From: Kiloniellales bacterium
GTDB taxonomy: Bacteria > Pseudomonadota > Alphaproteobacteria > Kiloniellales > JAKSDN01
Direction: 5' to 3'
Assembly: GCA_028280455.1 (NCBI GenBank)
Contig: JANQLT010000216.1
Location: forward strand, 1 to 50,655
Length of the DNA stretch: 50,655 bases
Positions 17,901 through 27,216 of this stretch are shown here, in pieces. The notes beneath the pieces were generated by a model. It made no database searches, had not been told where the DNA came from, and saw nothing but the letters and a program-made list of their open reading frames with translations. Made by a program: the position numbers and the translations under genes. How positions within the stretch are numbered: position 1 is the stretch's first letter; each line of letters opens with the position of its first letter.

Positions 17901-20221
17901 GCGAGCCCTCGCGCCGCGGCGATCGCTGCCTGACCGAGCGACAGCCCGCCGTCGTTCGCCGGCAGCATCTCGGGGCTCAGCACGCGCAAGCCCGCCGCGT
18001 CGAGTCCCGCGGTGACGCCCTCGAGCAGCAGGCGGTTTTGAAAGACGCCGCCGGACAGGGCCACTGTCTCGACCTCACGAGCGGCGGCCAGCTCCCCTGC
18101 CGTGCCGACGATCGCGGCGGCCAGGCCGTTGTGGAAGCGCGCGGCGATCCGGGCCGGCGGGAGGGCGTCGGCCAGGTCGTCGAGCAGCGCGGACCAGAGC
18201 GGCGCCCAGCTCAGGACCCGCAGGTCCTCGCCACCGACCGCGACGGGATAGGCGCCGGCCTCGTCGCGCGCCGTCTCGGCCAGGGCCTCCAGCTCGATCG
18301 CCGCCTGGCCCTCGAAGGACGTGCCCTCGCGGCACAGCCCGAGCGCCGCCGCCACCGCATCGAACAGCCGGCCCGCCGAGGAGGCCGGCGGCGCGTTGAC
18401 GCCGCGCTCGATCATCCGGTCGAGGGTGCGCAGCGGCTTCTCCGCCAGGAAGCGGACGATGGGCAGCGCCGGCCAGCGCGCGGCAACCTGCGCCCAGCCG
18501 AAAGCCTGGCGGAGATGGGCGTAGCTGTTGCGCCAGGGCTCGCGCATCGCCTGCTCGCCGCCCAGGAGAGGCAGCGGCGCGAAATGTCCGAGCCGGTCGC
18601 AGCGACGATAGTCGCCGAGCAGGAACTCGCCGCCCCAGAGGTCGTCATCCGCGCCGAAGCCGAGACCGTCGAGCATGACGCCGAGCACCGGCAGCGCGTC
18701 GAGCGCCCGTCCGGACTCGGCTAGGCAGGCGGCGAGATGGGCGTGATGGTGCTGCACCGTTGTCAGCGGCACGCCCTCGTCCGCGGCCAGCCGCCGGCCC
18801 CAGTCGCCGGCGTGGTAGTCCGGATGGCGGTCGATGGCGATCAGGTCCGGCCGGAAGTCGAAGAGCTGGCGGAACAGGGACAGGCCGCGGCGATAGTCGG
18901 CATGGGTCAGGGGATCCTCGAGATCGCCGATATGGGGCGAGAGAACCGCCTGGCCGTCCTTGAGCAGGCAGAAGCTGTTCTTGAGCTCGCCGCCCATGGC
19001 CAGCACCGCCGGCGCCTGCTCGAAACCCGGCGGCAGCTTGAGGGGCGCGGGCGCGTATCCCCGGGCACGGCGCAGCAGGCGCGGCCGGCCGGCCGAGACC
19101 CGCACCACCGAGTCGTCGAGCCGGTTGACGATCTCCCGGTCGTGCAGCAGCCAGGCGTCGGCGATCCCGGCCAGTCGCTTGCGGGCCTCGTCGTTGTCGA
19201 TGACCTGGGGCTCGTCGCTGCGGTTGCCCGAGGTCAGCACGATCGGCCGCGCCAGGTCGCGCGTCAGCAGGTGGTGCAGCGGCGTGTAGGGCAGCATGAA
19301 GCCGAGCCCGTTCTGGCCCGGCGCCAGGCCGCCGGCGAGCGGCGGCCCCGACTCCCGCCGCTCGAGCACGACGATCGGGGCCGCCGAGGATTCGAGCAGG
19401 CCCGCCTCGACATCGTCGACCCGCGCGTAGGCACGGACCATCGCCAGGTCCCGGGCCATCAGGGCGAAGGGCTTGTGATAGCGGCGCTTGCGCCGGCGCA
19501 GCCGGTCGACCGCCGCCGCGTCGCCGGCATCGCAGGCCAGGTGAAAGCCGCCGAGCCCCTTGATGGCGACGATCGCGCCCGCGGCGATCAGCGCCCGCGC
19601 CGCCTCGATGGCATCGCCGCCCTCCTCTTGCACCGGCTCGAGCCAGAGGCGGGGCCCGCAGACGGCGCAGGCGGTCGGCTGGGCGTGGAACCGCCGGTCG
19701 GCCGGGTCGCCGTACTCGGCGGCACAGTCGGGGCAGAGCGCGAAGGGCGCCATGCTGCTGTTGGCCCGGTCGTAGGGTATGGCCCGCACGATCGAGAGCC
19801 GCGGCCCGCAGTGGGTACAGTTGGCGAAGGGATAGCGGTGGCGCCGGTTGCCGGGATCCATGACGTCGGCCAGGCAGGCGGGACAGGTGGCGGCATCGGG
19901 CACGACGCCGGTGCGCACGGCGCCGCCGCGCGATTCGACAATGACGAAATCGGACTCGCCGGCCCGGCCGGCCAGGGGCGTGACCTCGATCTCGTCGATT
20001 CGCGACAGGGGCGGCGCCTCCCGGCGCAGGCGCTCGACGAAGGCTTGCAGCGCCGGCCCCGGCCCGGCGGCACGAATCAGCACGCCGCCAGCGTCGTTGC
20101 GCACCTCGCCGGTCAGGCTCAGCTCATGCGCGAGACGCCAGACCGCGGGTCGAAAGCCGACGCCCTGAACCAGGCCGCGCACCCGCAGGGCGACGGCCCC
20201 CTCGCCGCCCGACCCAGGCAT
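17897..20221 (-). CDS. hypF: Hydrogenase maturation carbamoyltransferase HypF
   Basis: This protein of about 774 residues has all HypF domains. They are an N-terminal acylphosphatase domain (VRGLVQGVGFRPAVW), two Cys4 zinc fingers (CPACLADVMD...CTHCGP and CPDCAAEYGD...CAVCGP), a YrdC-like domain and a Kae1-like domain with HHHAHLAACLAESG. It makes the thiocarbamate on HypE that becomes the CN ligand of [NiFe] hydrogenase. I use the ATG at 20221; a TTG at 20239 is also in frame, and neither has a clear ribosome binding site. The hypE stop lies about 20 bases upstream. Confidence 0.93.
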   Translation of the reverse strand: MPGSGGEGAVALRVRGLVQGVGFRPAVWRLAHELSLTGEVRNDAGGVLIRAAGPGPALQAFVERLRREAPPLSRIDEIEVTPLAGRAGESDFVIVESRGGAVRTGVVPDAATCPACLADVMDPGNRRHRYPFANCTHCGPRLSIVRAIPYDRANSSMAPFALCPDCAAEYGDPADRRFHAQPTACAVCGPRLWLEPVQEEGGDAIEAARALIAAGAIVAIKGLGGFHLACDAGDAAAVDRLRRRKRRYHKPFALMARDLAMVRAYARVDDVEAGLLESSAAPIVVLERRESGPPLAGGLAPGQNGLGFMLPYTPLHHLLTRDLARPIVLTSGNRSDEPQVIDNDEARKRLAGIADAWLLHDREIVNRLDDSVVRVSAGRPRLLRRARGYAPAPLKLPPGFEQAPAVLAMGGELKNSFCLLKDGQAVLSPHIGDLEDPLTHADYRRGLSLFRQLFDFRPDLIAIDRHPDYHAGDWGRRLAADEGVPLTTVQHHHAHLAACLAESGRALDALPVLGVMLDGLGFGADDDLWGGEFLLGDYRRCDRLGHFAPLPLLGGEQAMREPWRNSYAHLRQAFGWAQVAARWPALPIVRFLAEKPLRTLDRMIERGVNAPPASSAGRLFDAVAAALGLCREGTSFEGQAAIELEALAETARDEAGAYPVAVGGEDLRVLSWAPLWSALLDDLADALPPARIAARFHNGLAAAIVGTAGELAAAREVETVALSGGVFQNRLLLEGVTAGLDAAGLRVLSPEMLPANDGGLSLGQAAIAAARGLA

Positions 20222-20242
20222 GCCGAGCAACGCGCTCAAGGC

Positions 20243-21303
20243 TCAACAGATCCGCGGCAGCTGTTCGCCGGCCGGCCAGTCGACCATGCGCTGACCGCCG
20301 AATCCGGTTTCCATCTGCACGAAGCCATGCTCGTCCGCCACGACTTCGCCGATGATCGCGGCCTCGGCGCCAAGGGGGTGGCGCCGCATGGCGGCGAGCA
20401 GGTCCTGGGCCACGCCGGCCGGGCAGATCGCCACCAGCTTGCCTTCGTTGGCGACGTAGAGCGGATCGATGCCCAGCAGCTCGCAGGCGGCCGCCACGTC
20501 CGGCTTGATCGGAATCGCCTCCTCCATGATGCGCATGCCGACGCCGGACTGCTGGGCCAGCTCGTTCAGGGTCGTGCCGAGGCCGCCGCGGGTCGGGTCG
20601 CGCAGGCAGTGGATCTCCGACACCGTCTCGAGCATGGCCTCGACGAGGCCGTGCAGGGCCGCGCTGTCGGAGCGGATCTCGGTCTCGAACTCGAGGTTCT
20701 CGCGCTTGGAGAGGATCGCGATTCCATGGTCGCCGATGCTGCCGCTGACCAGGATCGCATCGCCCGGCCGGGCGAGACCGCCCGAGATCTCGACCCCTTC
20801 CGGCACGATACCGAGACCCGTCGTGGTGATGAAGACCCCGTCGCCCTTGCCGCTCTCGACCACCTTGGTGTCGCCGGCAACGACCGGCACCCCGGCCCGG
20901 CGCGCGGCCTCCGCCATGCTGACGACGATCCGCTCCAGGTCGCCCAACGGAAAGCCCTCTTCGAGGATGAAGCCGGCCGAGAGATAGAGCGGCCGGGCGC
21001 CGGACATGGCGACATCGTTGATGCTGCCGTGCACGGCAAGCGAGCCGATGTCGCCGCCGGGGAAGAACAGGGGCGAGACCACGTGGCCGTCGGTCGCCAT
21101 GACCATGCGCCCGGCCGGCACCTGGAACGCCGCCTGGTCGTTGCCTTGGGCGAGCAGCGCGTTGTCCAAGTGACGGCGGAAGAGCTCGGCGACGAGTTGC
21201 GCCGTGGCGCGACCGCCGCTGCCGTGGCTCATGTCGACGGCGCCGCGGCGGGTGTCGAGCTTCAGGGCGAAGCGCCCGTCCGTCATGTTCCCGTCCATCA
21301 CGT

Positions 21304-21307
<4 letters not shown>
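20243..21307 (-). CDS. hypE: Hydrogenase maturation protein HypE
   Basis: This 354-residue PurM-like ATPase ends with the diagnostic PRIC; the C-terminal Cys carries the thiocarbamate that is dehydrated to thiocyanate. The N-terminal part has SHGSGGRATAQLV and the ATP-binding VSGSIGDHGIAI region. The ATG at 21307 overlaps the hypD stop codon as ATGA, which supports it over the in-frame ATGs a few codons later. It works with HypF and transfers cyanide to the HypC-HypD complex. Confidence 0.93.
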
Positions 21308-22457
<1,150 letters not shown>

Positions 22458-22461
<4 letters not shown>

Positions 22462-22721
22462 GCCGCTGTGCTCCCCTCTTCCTCGGACGCGACGGCCTCG
22501 GCGATCAAGCCCGCCTCGGCCATCAAGGCGAGCGTCCGCTCGGCCTCGTCGGGACTGATCTTGTTCAGCGCGTAGCCGACGTGGATCAGCAGGTAGTCGC
22601 CGAGCGCCACGTCCTCGACCAGGGCGGTGGAGACCTGTTTGCGCACGCCGTCGAGCGCGACCGTCGCCAAATCGCCGGCCTCGTCGAGGGCGACCACCTT
22701 GGCGGGCAAAGCAAGACACAT
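22458..22721 (-). CDS. hypC: Hydrogenase assembly chaperone HypC
   Basis: This 87-residue protein begins MCLALPAKV; the N-terminal Cys2 coordinates the Fe(CN)2CO precursor together with HypD. It has the typical HypC/HupF beta-barrel pattern (VALGDYLLIHVGYALNKI). It lies 12 bases after hypB and overlaps hypD. Length is normal for the family. Confidence 0.93.
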
Positions 22722-22733
22722 CGCGGACTCTCC

Positions 22734-23621
22734 CTAAACCGCCGCGGAAATCGACTGCCGGCCGGCCTGCGCCATCTGGCGGGCCGCCCGGACCCAGGCA
22801 TACCAGTCGTCCAGCCCCGCGCCGCTCTTGGCCGAGACCTGGATCATGCCGATCCGCGGGTTGACCCGCCGCGCCAAGGCGAAACAGCGCTCGACGTCGA
22901 AGTCGAGATGCGGCAGCAGATCGACCTTGCTCAGCAGCATCAGGTCGGCCGCGTGGAACATGTCCGGATACTTGATCGGCTTGTCCTCGCCCTCGGTGAC
23001 GGAGAGGATCACCACCTTGTGCGCCTCGCCCAGGTCGAAGGCCGCCGGACAGACCAGGTTCCCGACGTTCTCGATCAGCAGCAGGCCGCCCTCGTCGAGC
23101 GGCAGGCCCTCCAGCGCGTGGCCGACCATGTGGGCGTCGAGGTGGCAGCCCTTGCCGGTGTTGACCTGGATCGCCGGGGCGCCGGTGGCGCGAATCCGGT
23201 CGGCATCGCTGCTGGTCTGCTGGTCGCCCTCGATCACCGCCGGCGCCAGCTCGGCCTCGAGGTCCTCGATCGTCCGCACCAGCAGCGTCGTCTTGCCCGA
23301 GCCGGGGCTGGAGACCAGGTTGAGGGCCAGGACGCCGCGCGCCGCCAGGAAGCGCCGGTTGTCGGCCGCGTAGCCGTCGTTCTTCGAGAGGATGTCCTGC
23401 TCGATCTGCACCATCCGCCCCTGGCTCAGGCCGGGTGCATGGGCCCGCGCCGGCCCCTGGCCGTAGTCGTGGCGCTGGGGGTCGTGGCGCTGGGGGTCGT
23501 CGCCATGGTGGTGATGATGGCGCCCATGGTGATGATCATGGTGGTGATGGTGGTGGTGGCCATCCGACGCCTGACCTTCGATGCGCGTCTCGCCGCCGCC
23601 GCAGCCGCAAACCGTGCACAT
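22734..23621 (-). CDS. hypB: Hydrogenase nickel incorporation GTPase HypB with His-rich N-terminus
   Basis: This 295-residue protein begins [10 protein letters not shown] (high-affinity nickel site). It continues with a His-rich segment at about residues 22-50 (runs of up to seven His) including two tandem DPQRH units, then the GTPase domain with P-loop [10 protein letters not shown]. The His tract suggests nickel storage in addition to GTP-driven nickel insertion, as in HypB of rhizobia. The DNA of the His tract contains short tandem GTGGCGCTGGGG repeats on the plus strand. Its ATG shares one base with the hypA stop. Confidence 0.93.
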   Translation of the reverse strand: MCTVCGCGGGETRIEGQASDGHHHHHHHDHHHGRHHHHHGDDPQRHDPQRHDYGQGPARAHAPGLSQGRMVQIEQDILSKNDGYAADNRRFLAARGVLALNLVSSPGSGKTTLLVRTIEDLEAELAPAVIEGDQQTSSDADRIRATGAPAIQVNTGKGCHLDAHMVGHALEGLPLDEGGLLLIENVGNLVCPAAFDLGEAHKVVILSVTEGEDKPIKYPDMFHAADLMLLSKVDLLPHLDFDVERCFALARRVNPRIGMIQVSAKSGAGLDDWYAWVRAARQMAQAGRQSISAAV

Positions 23622-23962
23622 CAGTCGACCTCCAATTGCTTGATCTGCAACGAGTCGCCGCCGGTGAGCCGGAGCCGGTAGCCGCCGCAGTCCGGGCAGG
23701 GATTGAATCGCTGCTGAACCGTCACCGTCCGGCCGCAGGCGAAGCACCAGGCCTGCGGGGTGACCTTGATGATCTCCAGCGCGGCGCCCTCGGCGAGGGT
23801 TCCGCGCGTCACCAGGTCGAAGGAGAAGCGCAGCGCCTCCGGCTCGACGCAGGCGAGCGAGCCAATCTCGAGAAACACCGTCCTGACCCGCTTGTAGTCG
23901 TGCACGCTGGCCTGGTCCTCGATCACGCCGATCAGCGACTCGCAAAGCGACATCTCGTGCAT
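23621..23962 (-). CDS. hypA: Hydrogenase nickel metallochaperone HypA
   Basis: This 113-residue protein begins [10 protein letters not shown], where His2 is the nickel ligand. The structural zinc site is formed by CFAC and CPDC motifs near residues 73-93. It delivers nickel with HypB to the hydrogenase large subunit. The ATG at 23962 is used rather than the TTG one codon upstream. It is the first gene of the hypABCDEF-permease operon; the promoter must lie in 23963-24100. Confidence 0.93.
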   Translation of the reverse strand: MHEMSLCESLIGVIEDQASVHDYKRVRTVFLEIGSLACVEPEALRFSFDLVTRGTLAEGAALEIIKVTPQAWCFACGRTVTVQQRFNPCPDCGGYRLRLTGGDSLQIKQLEVD

Positions 23963-24385
23963 CAACGGACCCTCAGCGCGCAGCGATAGCCGGTTCCCGA
24001 AATCGGAGTCGCAGGCGCTTCTGCCATCCCCATCCTACTTTCCTGCCGGGCTGGAATCTCTTTCTTTTGCAAACCTTGCAAGCAACGGGCAGGCACCGGA
24101 AAGCGATGGTTTTCCTAGCTAATTTCCAAGCTTCCAGGTGCTCGCCGGCTGTTGTTGGCGATCTTCTTTCCACTCTATCGACGTATCGGAGGGTGACCAT
24201 GCGGCAGATCAAACAAGGCGCGCCGCGCCAGGTCCAACCGACCGGGACCCGAAAGGCGATCAACCGGGATCCGTTGTCGCGCTATCGCGTGCGGCCGGAG
24301 TCGAACCCGCGCTGCATGACCCGATCAGGTCGAAGCGGGGTTCGCAAAGCCCGTGACAGTGCCACCTCTCAGGTTGCCGCAAGAA

Positions 24386-24399
24386 TTGATTTACGTCAA
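24386..24399. promoter_or_regulatory. FNR-type box upstream of puc operon
   Basis: TTGAT-TTAC-GTCAA matches the FNR/FnrL consensus TTGAT-N4-ATCAA at 9 of 10 defined positions. It lies 133 bases before pucB and about 74 bases before the expected transcription start. In Rhodobacter, puc and other photosynthesis genes respond to FnrL, so oxygen-dependent control is likely here. Confidence 0.72.
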
Positions 24400-24437
24400 T
24401 CTAACTAGACAATGTCGATTGCCTAAAAAACTTGACA
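24394..24437 (+). promoter_or_regulatory. Pair of PpsR/CrtJ-like palindromes overlapping the puc promoter
   Basis: Two 18-base sites of the form TGT-N12-ACA with one mismatch each lie exactly 8 bases apart: CGTCAATCTAACTAGACA (24394-24411) and TGCCTAAAAAACTTGACA (24420-24437). Two palindromes separated by about 8 bases is the known arrangement for cooperative CrtJ/PpsR binding. The second site contains the -35 hexamer and the first overlaps the FNR box. Aerobic repression of pucBA by the PpsR encoded at 40143-41570 is inferred. Confidence 0.6.
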
Positions 24438-24460
24438 CTCCTTCCGGACGGGACTAGCCT
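24432..24460 (+). promoter_or_regulatory. Sigma-70 promoter of the puc operon
   Basis: TTGACA (24432-24437) and TAGCCT (24455-24460) are separated by 17 bases. The -35 is perfect; the -10 is weak. The pucB ATG follows 58 bases later. Confidence 0.55.
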
Positions 24461-24518
24461 GCAACACGTTGAGACAGCTTTTTTAGGGCAGCCATTCACT
24501 GAAGGAGAGGGAGAGCCC

Positions 24519-24698
24519 ATGGCCCACGAAACTCAAACGGCCGATATCGACGATCCTGATCGGATCTGGCCGACAGGTCTCACGATCAGAGAGTCCGAAG
24601 AGCTCCACAAGCACCTGATCGACGGTGCGCGTGTGTTCTTTCTGATATCGGTGGTCGCCCACCTGCTCGTGTACCTTTTCTCGCCTTGGGGCGGTTGA
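24519..24698 (+). CDS. pucB: Light-harvesting LH2-type beta polypeptide
   Basis: This 59-residue antenna protein has an acidic N-terminus (DIDDPDRIWP), the beta-chain segment ESEELHKHLIDGARVF, and one transmembrane helix with VVAHLLVYLFSPWGG. His48 in VAHLL is the bacteriochlorophyll (B850-type) ligand, and His30/His32 lie at the membrane surface. The IDGxRVF stretch is more typical of LH2 (puc) than of LH1 (puf). The ATG at 24519 follows GGAGAGGGAGAG; upstream open codons in the same frame have no such signal. It is encoded just before pucA and, with it, forms the ring antenna. Confidence 0.9.
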   Translation: MAHETQTADIDDPDRIWPTGLTIRESEELHKHLIDGARVFFLISVVAHLLVYLFSPWGG

Positions 24699-24712
24699 AA
24701 GGAGGTTAGGTT

Positions 24713-24862
24713 ATGAATCAAGGTAGAATCTGGTGCGTCGTTCACCCCACGATCGGCCTGCCTCTATTCCTGGGCGGCGTCGCCGCGATCTCGTTCATCG
24801 TGCACTTCGCGGTGATCAACAACTCTGACTGGTTCGCCGCCTTCGTCCAGGGCGCCGGCTAG
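24713..24862 (+). CDS. pucA: Light-harvesting LH2-type alpha polypeptide, blue-shifted type
   Basis: This 49-residue polypeptide begins MNQGRIW and aligns without gaps to LH2 alpha chains of the acidophila type. Met1 is the usual B800 ligand residue, His31 in FIVHFA is the B850 ligand, and Trp40 is followed by FAAFVQG. At the two positions where B800-850 alpha chains have Tyr44 and Trp45 (hydrogen bonds to the acetyl groups of B850), this protein has Phe44 and Val45. Low-light B800-820 complexes carry Phe44-Leu45, so a blue-shifted absorption is predicted. The start lies 14 bases after the pucB stop, with AAAGGAGG just upstream. Confidence 0.9.
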   Translation: MNQGRIWCVVHPTIGLPLFLGGVAAISFIVHFAVINNSDWFAAFVQGAG

Positions 24863-24979
24863 TCACTGCTGGTCGTCCAAATTCGAGGCTGACCCGAAAG
24901 GGCTTGGGGTCGGACGTTCCGGCTTTCGCGTCGCCCTATCCGGCGTGAGGCCTCATCGGGTATTCCCGGGAGAGTCGCC

Positions 24980-25636
24980 ATGACACCGAACGTCCGAATT
25001 TACGACTCCGAAGACGCGGCGCGGAGCGCTGCCGCCAAACTGGCCAACGCAGGCTTCGGTACCCACAGGGTGCTGGTCGCCAGCGAGCATAGCGGCCAAG
25101 AGGCGGCAGCGGTCCGGTCCGCCGTGCAGGACGGCTTGCTGCCCGGCAGTCAAGCCGCTTTCTGTATCCAAAACCTCGCCAAGGGCCGCTCCCTGGTCGC
25201 CGTCGTCGCACCCTTCGGCTACTCGCTCGAAGCCATCGAGATCATGGAGAGCAGCGGTGCCGTGGACGTCGACAAGATGCCCAGGCATGTGGCGACAAGA
25301 GACCCTGCCCCGCTCTCCGAAGCTCTGGGCATTCAGACCGTGGTCGACTTCGTGCCCATGACGGAGCTGACGAGCTCGAGCTGGAGCCTCTCCGGGGTCT
25401 TCGGCATGCCGCTACTGACCAAGAACCAGCGCGGCAAGGCAAGGCTCTCGAAACAGAAGCGACCCTGGAACAGCAGCATGGGCCTGCCGGTGCTGACCCG
25501 CAATCAGCGGGGCAAGGCGAGGCTCACGACTCCGAAGCGGCCCTGGAACTGGAGCCTGGGCTTCCCGCTCCTGTCCAACAACCCGGCGCCCTTGTCTTCC
25601 CTGTTCGGCATTCCGACGCTGACCAAACGCAGGTAG
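24980..25636 (+). CDS. Unknown puc-linked protein: stress-protein-like domain plus basic repeat tail
   Basis: In this 218-residue protein, residues 1-100 form an alpha/beta domain resembling the YflT/general stress protein 17M type (NVRIYDSEDAARSAAAKL, ANAGFGTHRVLVA). From residue 142 the chain is a tandem repeat: two full 26-residue units (142-167, 168-193), each G-x-P-x-LT-[KR]-NQRGKARL followed by KRPWN, then two shortened units (194-209, 210-218). The tail is strongly basic. The repeats are visible in the DNA as 78-base direct repeats at 25403-25480 and 25481-25558. It lies between pucA and pucC, suggesting a role in antenna assembly or membrane association, but I do not recognise a described function. 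Confidence 0.75.
   Translation: MTPNVRIYDSEDAARSAAAKLANAGFGTHRVLVASEHSGQEAAAVRSAVQDGLLPGSQAAFCIQNLAKGRSLVAVVAPFGYSLEAIEIMESSGAVDVDKMPRHVATRDPAPLSEALGIQTVVDFVPMTELTSSSWSLSGVFGMPLLTKNQRGKARLSKQKRPWNSSMGLPVLTRNQRGKARLTTPKRPWNWSLGFPLLSNNPAPLSSLFGIPTLTKRR
25403..25558 (+). repeat. Two tandem 78-bp units encoding the basic repeat tail
   Basis: Bases 25403-25480 and 25481-25558 encode two 26-residue copies sharing NQRGKARL and KRPWN. Partial copies follow at 25559-25606 and 25607-25633. The units are in frame with the gene, so copy number could vary without frameshift. Confidence 0.75.
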
Positions 25637-25717
25637 CCACGTGGCCGCGGTCGCGACAAGGCTGAGCGGAGGTTCGACGCCGCGCACCGACGCGGCGTCG
25701 AGTCGTGCGAGAGAGTC

Positions 25718-27208
25718 ATGATTCAGAATCTCAAGCGACGGCTCGTCAGGCGTCTGGCGTCTCTCGGCCCGCGATACATGCCCTTCGCGGACATAGCGAC
25801 GCCGGACCTGCCGCTCCGGCGCCTGCTGCGGCTCTCCCTCTTCCAAGTATCGGTCGGCATGACGTTGGTCTTGCTGGTCGGCACGCTCAACCGCGTGATG
25901 ATCGTCGAGCTCGACGTGCCGGCGACGATCGTCGGGGTGATGATCGCCCTGCCCCTGCTCTTCGCACCCTTTCGGGCACTGATCGGTCACAAGTCGGACA
26001 CCCACCGCTGCGAGCTCGGCTGGCGTCGTGTGCCCTTCATCTGGAAGGGCATGCTGCTGCAGTTCGGCGGCTTCGCCCTCATGCCTTTCGCCTTGCTGGT
26101 GCTGGCCGGCAAGGGGCAGTCGGGCGACGAGCCGCTTTGGATCGGCCACTCGGCGGCCGCCATCGCCTTCCTCATGGTCGGCGCCGGCGCCCACATCATT
26201 CAGACGGCGGGACTCGCGCTGGCGACCGACCTGACGCCGGCCAAGTCCCATCCCCGGGTGGTCGGCCTCATGTACGTCGTCCTGCTGCTCGGCATGATCG
26301 CCAGCGCGCTGATCTTCGGCGCCGCCCTGGCGGAGTTCTCCGCGGGCCGACTCGTCCAGGTCCTGCAGACATCGGCCCTGGTCTGCACGGCCTTGACCGG
26401 CATCGCGATCTGGAAACAGGAGCCTCGGCGGCCGCCGCGCGGCGCCGTGGCGCCGACGGCCGACCCGAGCTTCCGCGAGTCCTGGGCCCGCTTCTGCTCC
26501 GGCGGGCAAGCCGTTCGCCGCCTGGTCATCGTCGGCCTCGGCACCATGGCCTTCGGCATGGCCGAAGTCCTGCTCGAGCCCTTCGGCGGCCAGGTCTTGC
26601 AGTGGACCGTGTCGGAGACGACGAGCCTGACGGCCTTCCTCGCCCTCGGCGGGCTTCTCGGCTTCGCCTACGCCTCCCACGCCATGGGCCAGGGCGACGA
26701 GGACGCCTTCCGGATTGCCCAGCAGGGCGCCCTGATCGGCCTGCCGGCCTTCGCCCTGGTCATCCTCTCCGCGCCCTTCGGGCTGTCCGGCGCCTTCCTG
26801 GTGGGCAACTTCCTGATCGGCTTCGGCGCGGCGATCTTCGGACATGGCACCTTGACCGCGACCATGAGCCGCGCACCGAAAGGCCAGGCCGGCCTCGCCG
26901 TGGGCGCCTGGGGCGCGGTGCAGGCGACGGCCGCCGGCCTCGCCATGGCGCTCGGCGGCATCATCCGCGACGTCGTCAACGCGAGCGTCGGCCCGAACGA
27001 GGTCCTGGGCGGCCTGTCCAGGGAGGCCAGCGGCTACGTCACCGTCTACGGCATCGAGATCGTGCTGTTGCTGATCACCATCGTCGCGACGATCCCCCTG
27101 CTCCGCGGCCTGTCGCGCCGCCCGCCGGCCGAGGGCGGCGCCGAGGGCGAATCCCTCGCCTTCCATCCCGGTGACGGCATGATCGATTCGGCCGCCGGCT
27201 CGAGATAG
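25718..27208 (+). CDS. pucC: PucC/LhaA-family light-harvesting assembly protein
   Basis: This 496-residue polytopic protein belongs to the BCD (bacteriochlorophyll delivery) branch of the major facilitator superfamily. The family segments are clear: VGTLNRVMIVEL near residue 55, FRALIGHKSDTHRCELGWRR near 88-107 and KGMLLQFGGFALMPFALL near 115. PucC and LhaA are needed for assembly of LH2 and LH1 respectively; its place after pucBA favours the pucC role. A paralogue (bch2 type) is encoded at 37736-39124. It starts 81 bases after the repeat-tail gene and is followed 8 bases later by the deformylase-like gene. Confidence 0.87.
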   Translation: MIQNLKRRLVRRLASLGPRYMPFADIATPDLPLRRLLRLSLFQVSVGMTLVLLVGTLNRVMIVELDVPATIVGVMIALPLLFAPFRALIGHKSDTHRCELGWRRVPFIWKGMLLQFGGFALMPFALLVLAGKGQSGDEPLWIGHSAAAIAFLMVGAGAHIIQTAGLALATDLTPAKSHPRVVGLMYVVLLLGMIASALIFGAALAEFSAGRLVQVLQTSALVCTALTGIAIWKQEPRRPPRGAVAPTADPSFRESWARFCSGGQAVRRLVIVGLGTMAFGMAEVLLEPFGGQVLQWTVSETTSLTAFLALGGLLGFAYASHAMGQGDEDAFRIAQQGALIGLPAFALVILSAPFGLSGAFLVGNFLIGFGAAIFGHGTLTATMSRAPKGQAGLAVGAWGAVQATAAGLAMALGGIIRDVVNASVGPNEVLGGLSREASGYVTVYGIEIVLLLITIVATIPLLRGLSRRPPAEGGAEGESLAFHPGDGMIDSAAGSR

Positions 27209-27216
27209 GAGGTCCC

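Larger units (their letters stand above)
23963..24518. other. Intergenic region hypA/pucB: two promoters, no supported gene
   Basis: These 556 bases separate the divergent hyp operon and the puc operon. Near hypA there is TTGCAA-ACC-TTGCAA (24067-24081), a small symmetrical element that could be a regulator site. The last 130 bases hold the puc control region: FNR box, two PpsR-like palindromes and a sigma-70 promoter (listed separately). A 69-codon frame at 24199-24408 has a GGAGG before its ATG, but it runs through the FNR box and shows no recognisable protein features. Confidence 0.6.

Noticed and set aside
24285..24345. tRNA-like T-arm sequence (GGAGTCGAACCCGC) suggesting a tRNA gene or remnant
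   Set aside because: No matching acceptor, D or anticodon stems can be folded on either strand, and the presumed T stem does not pair. At most it is a fragment.
24199..24408. 69-codon frame with GGAGG before its ATG, between hypA and pucB
   Set aside because: It runs through the FNR box and into the first PpsR-like site, is Arg-rich without structure, and has no recognisable homology. It is left as intergenic.
24519..24862. LH1 (pufBA) genes instead of LH2
   Set aside because: The alpha chain aligns without gaps to LH2 alpha (MNQGRIW start, same length to QG), the beta chain has IDGARVF, and no pufLM follows. LH1 cannot be fully excluded for the beta chain alone.
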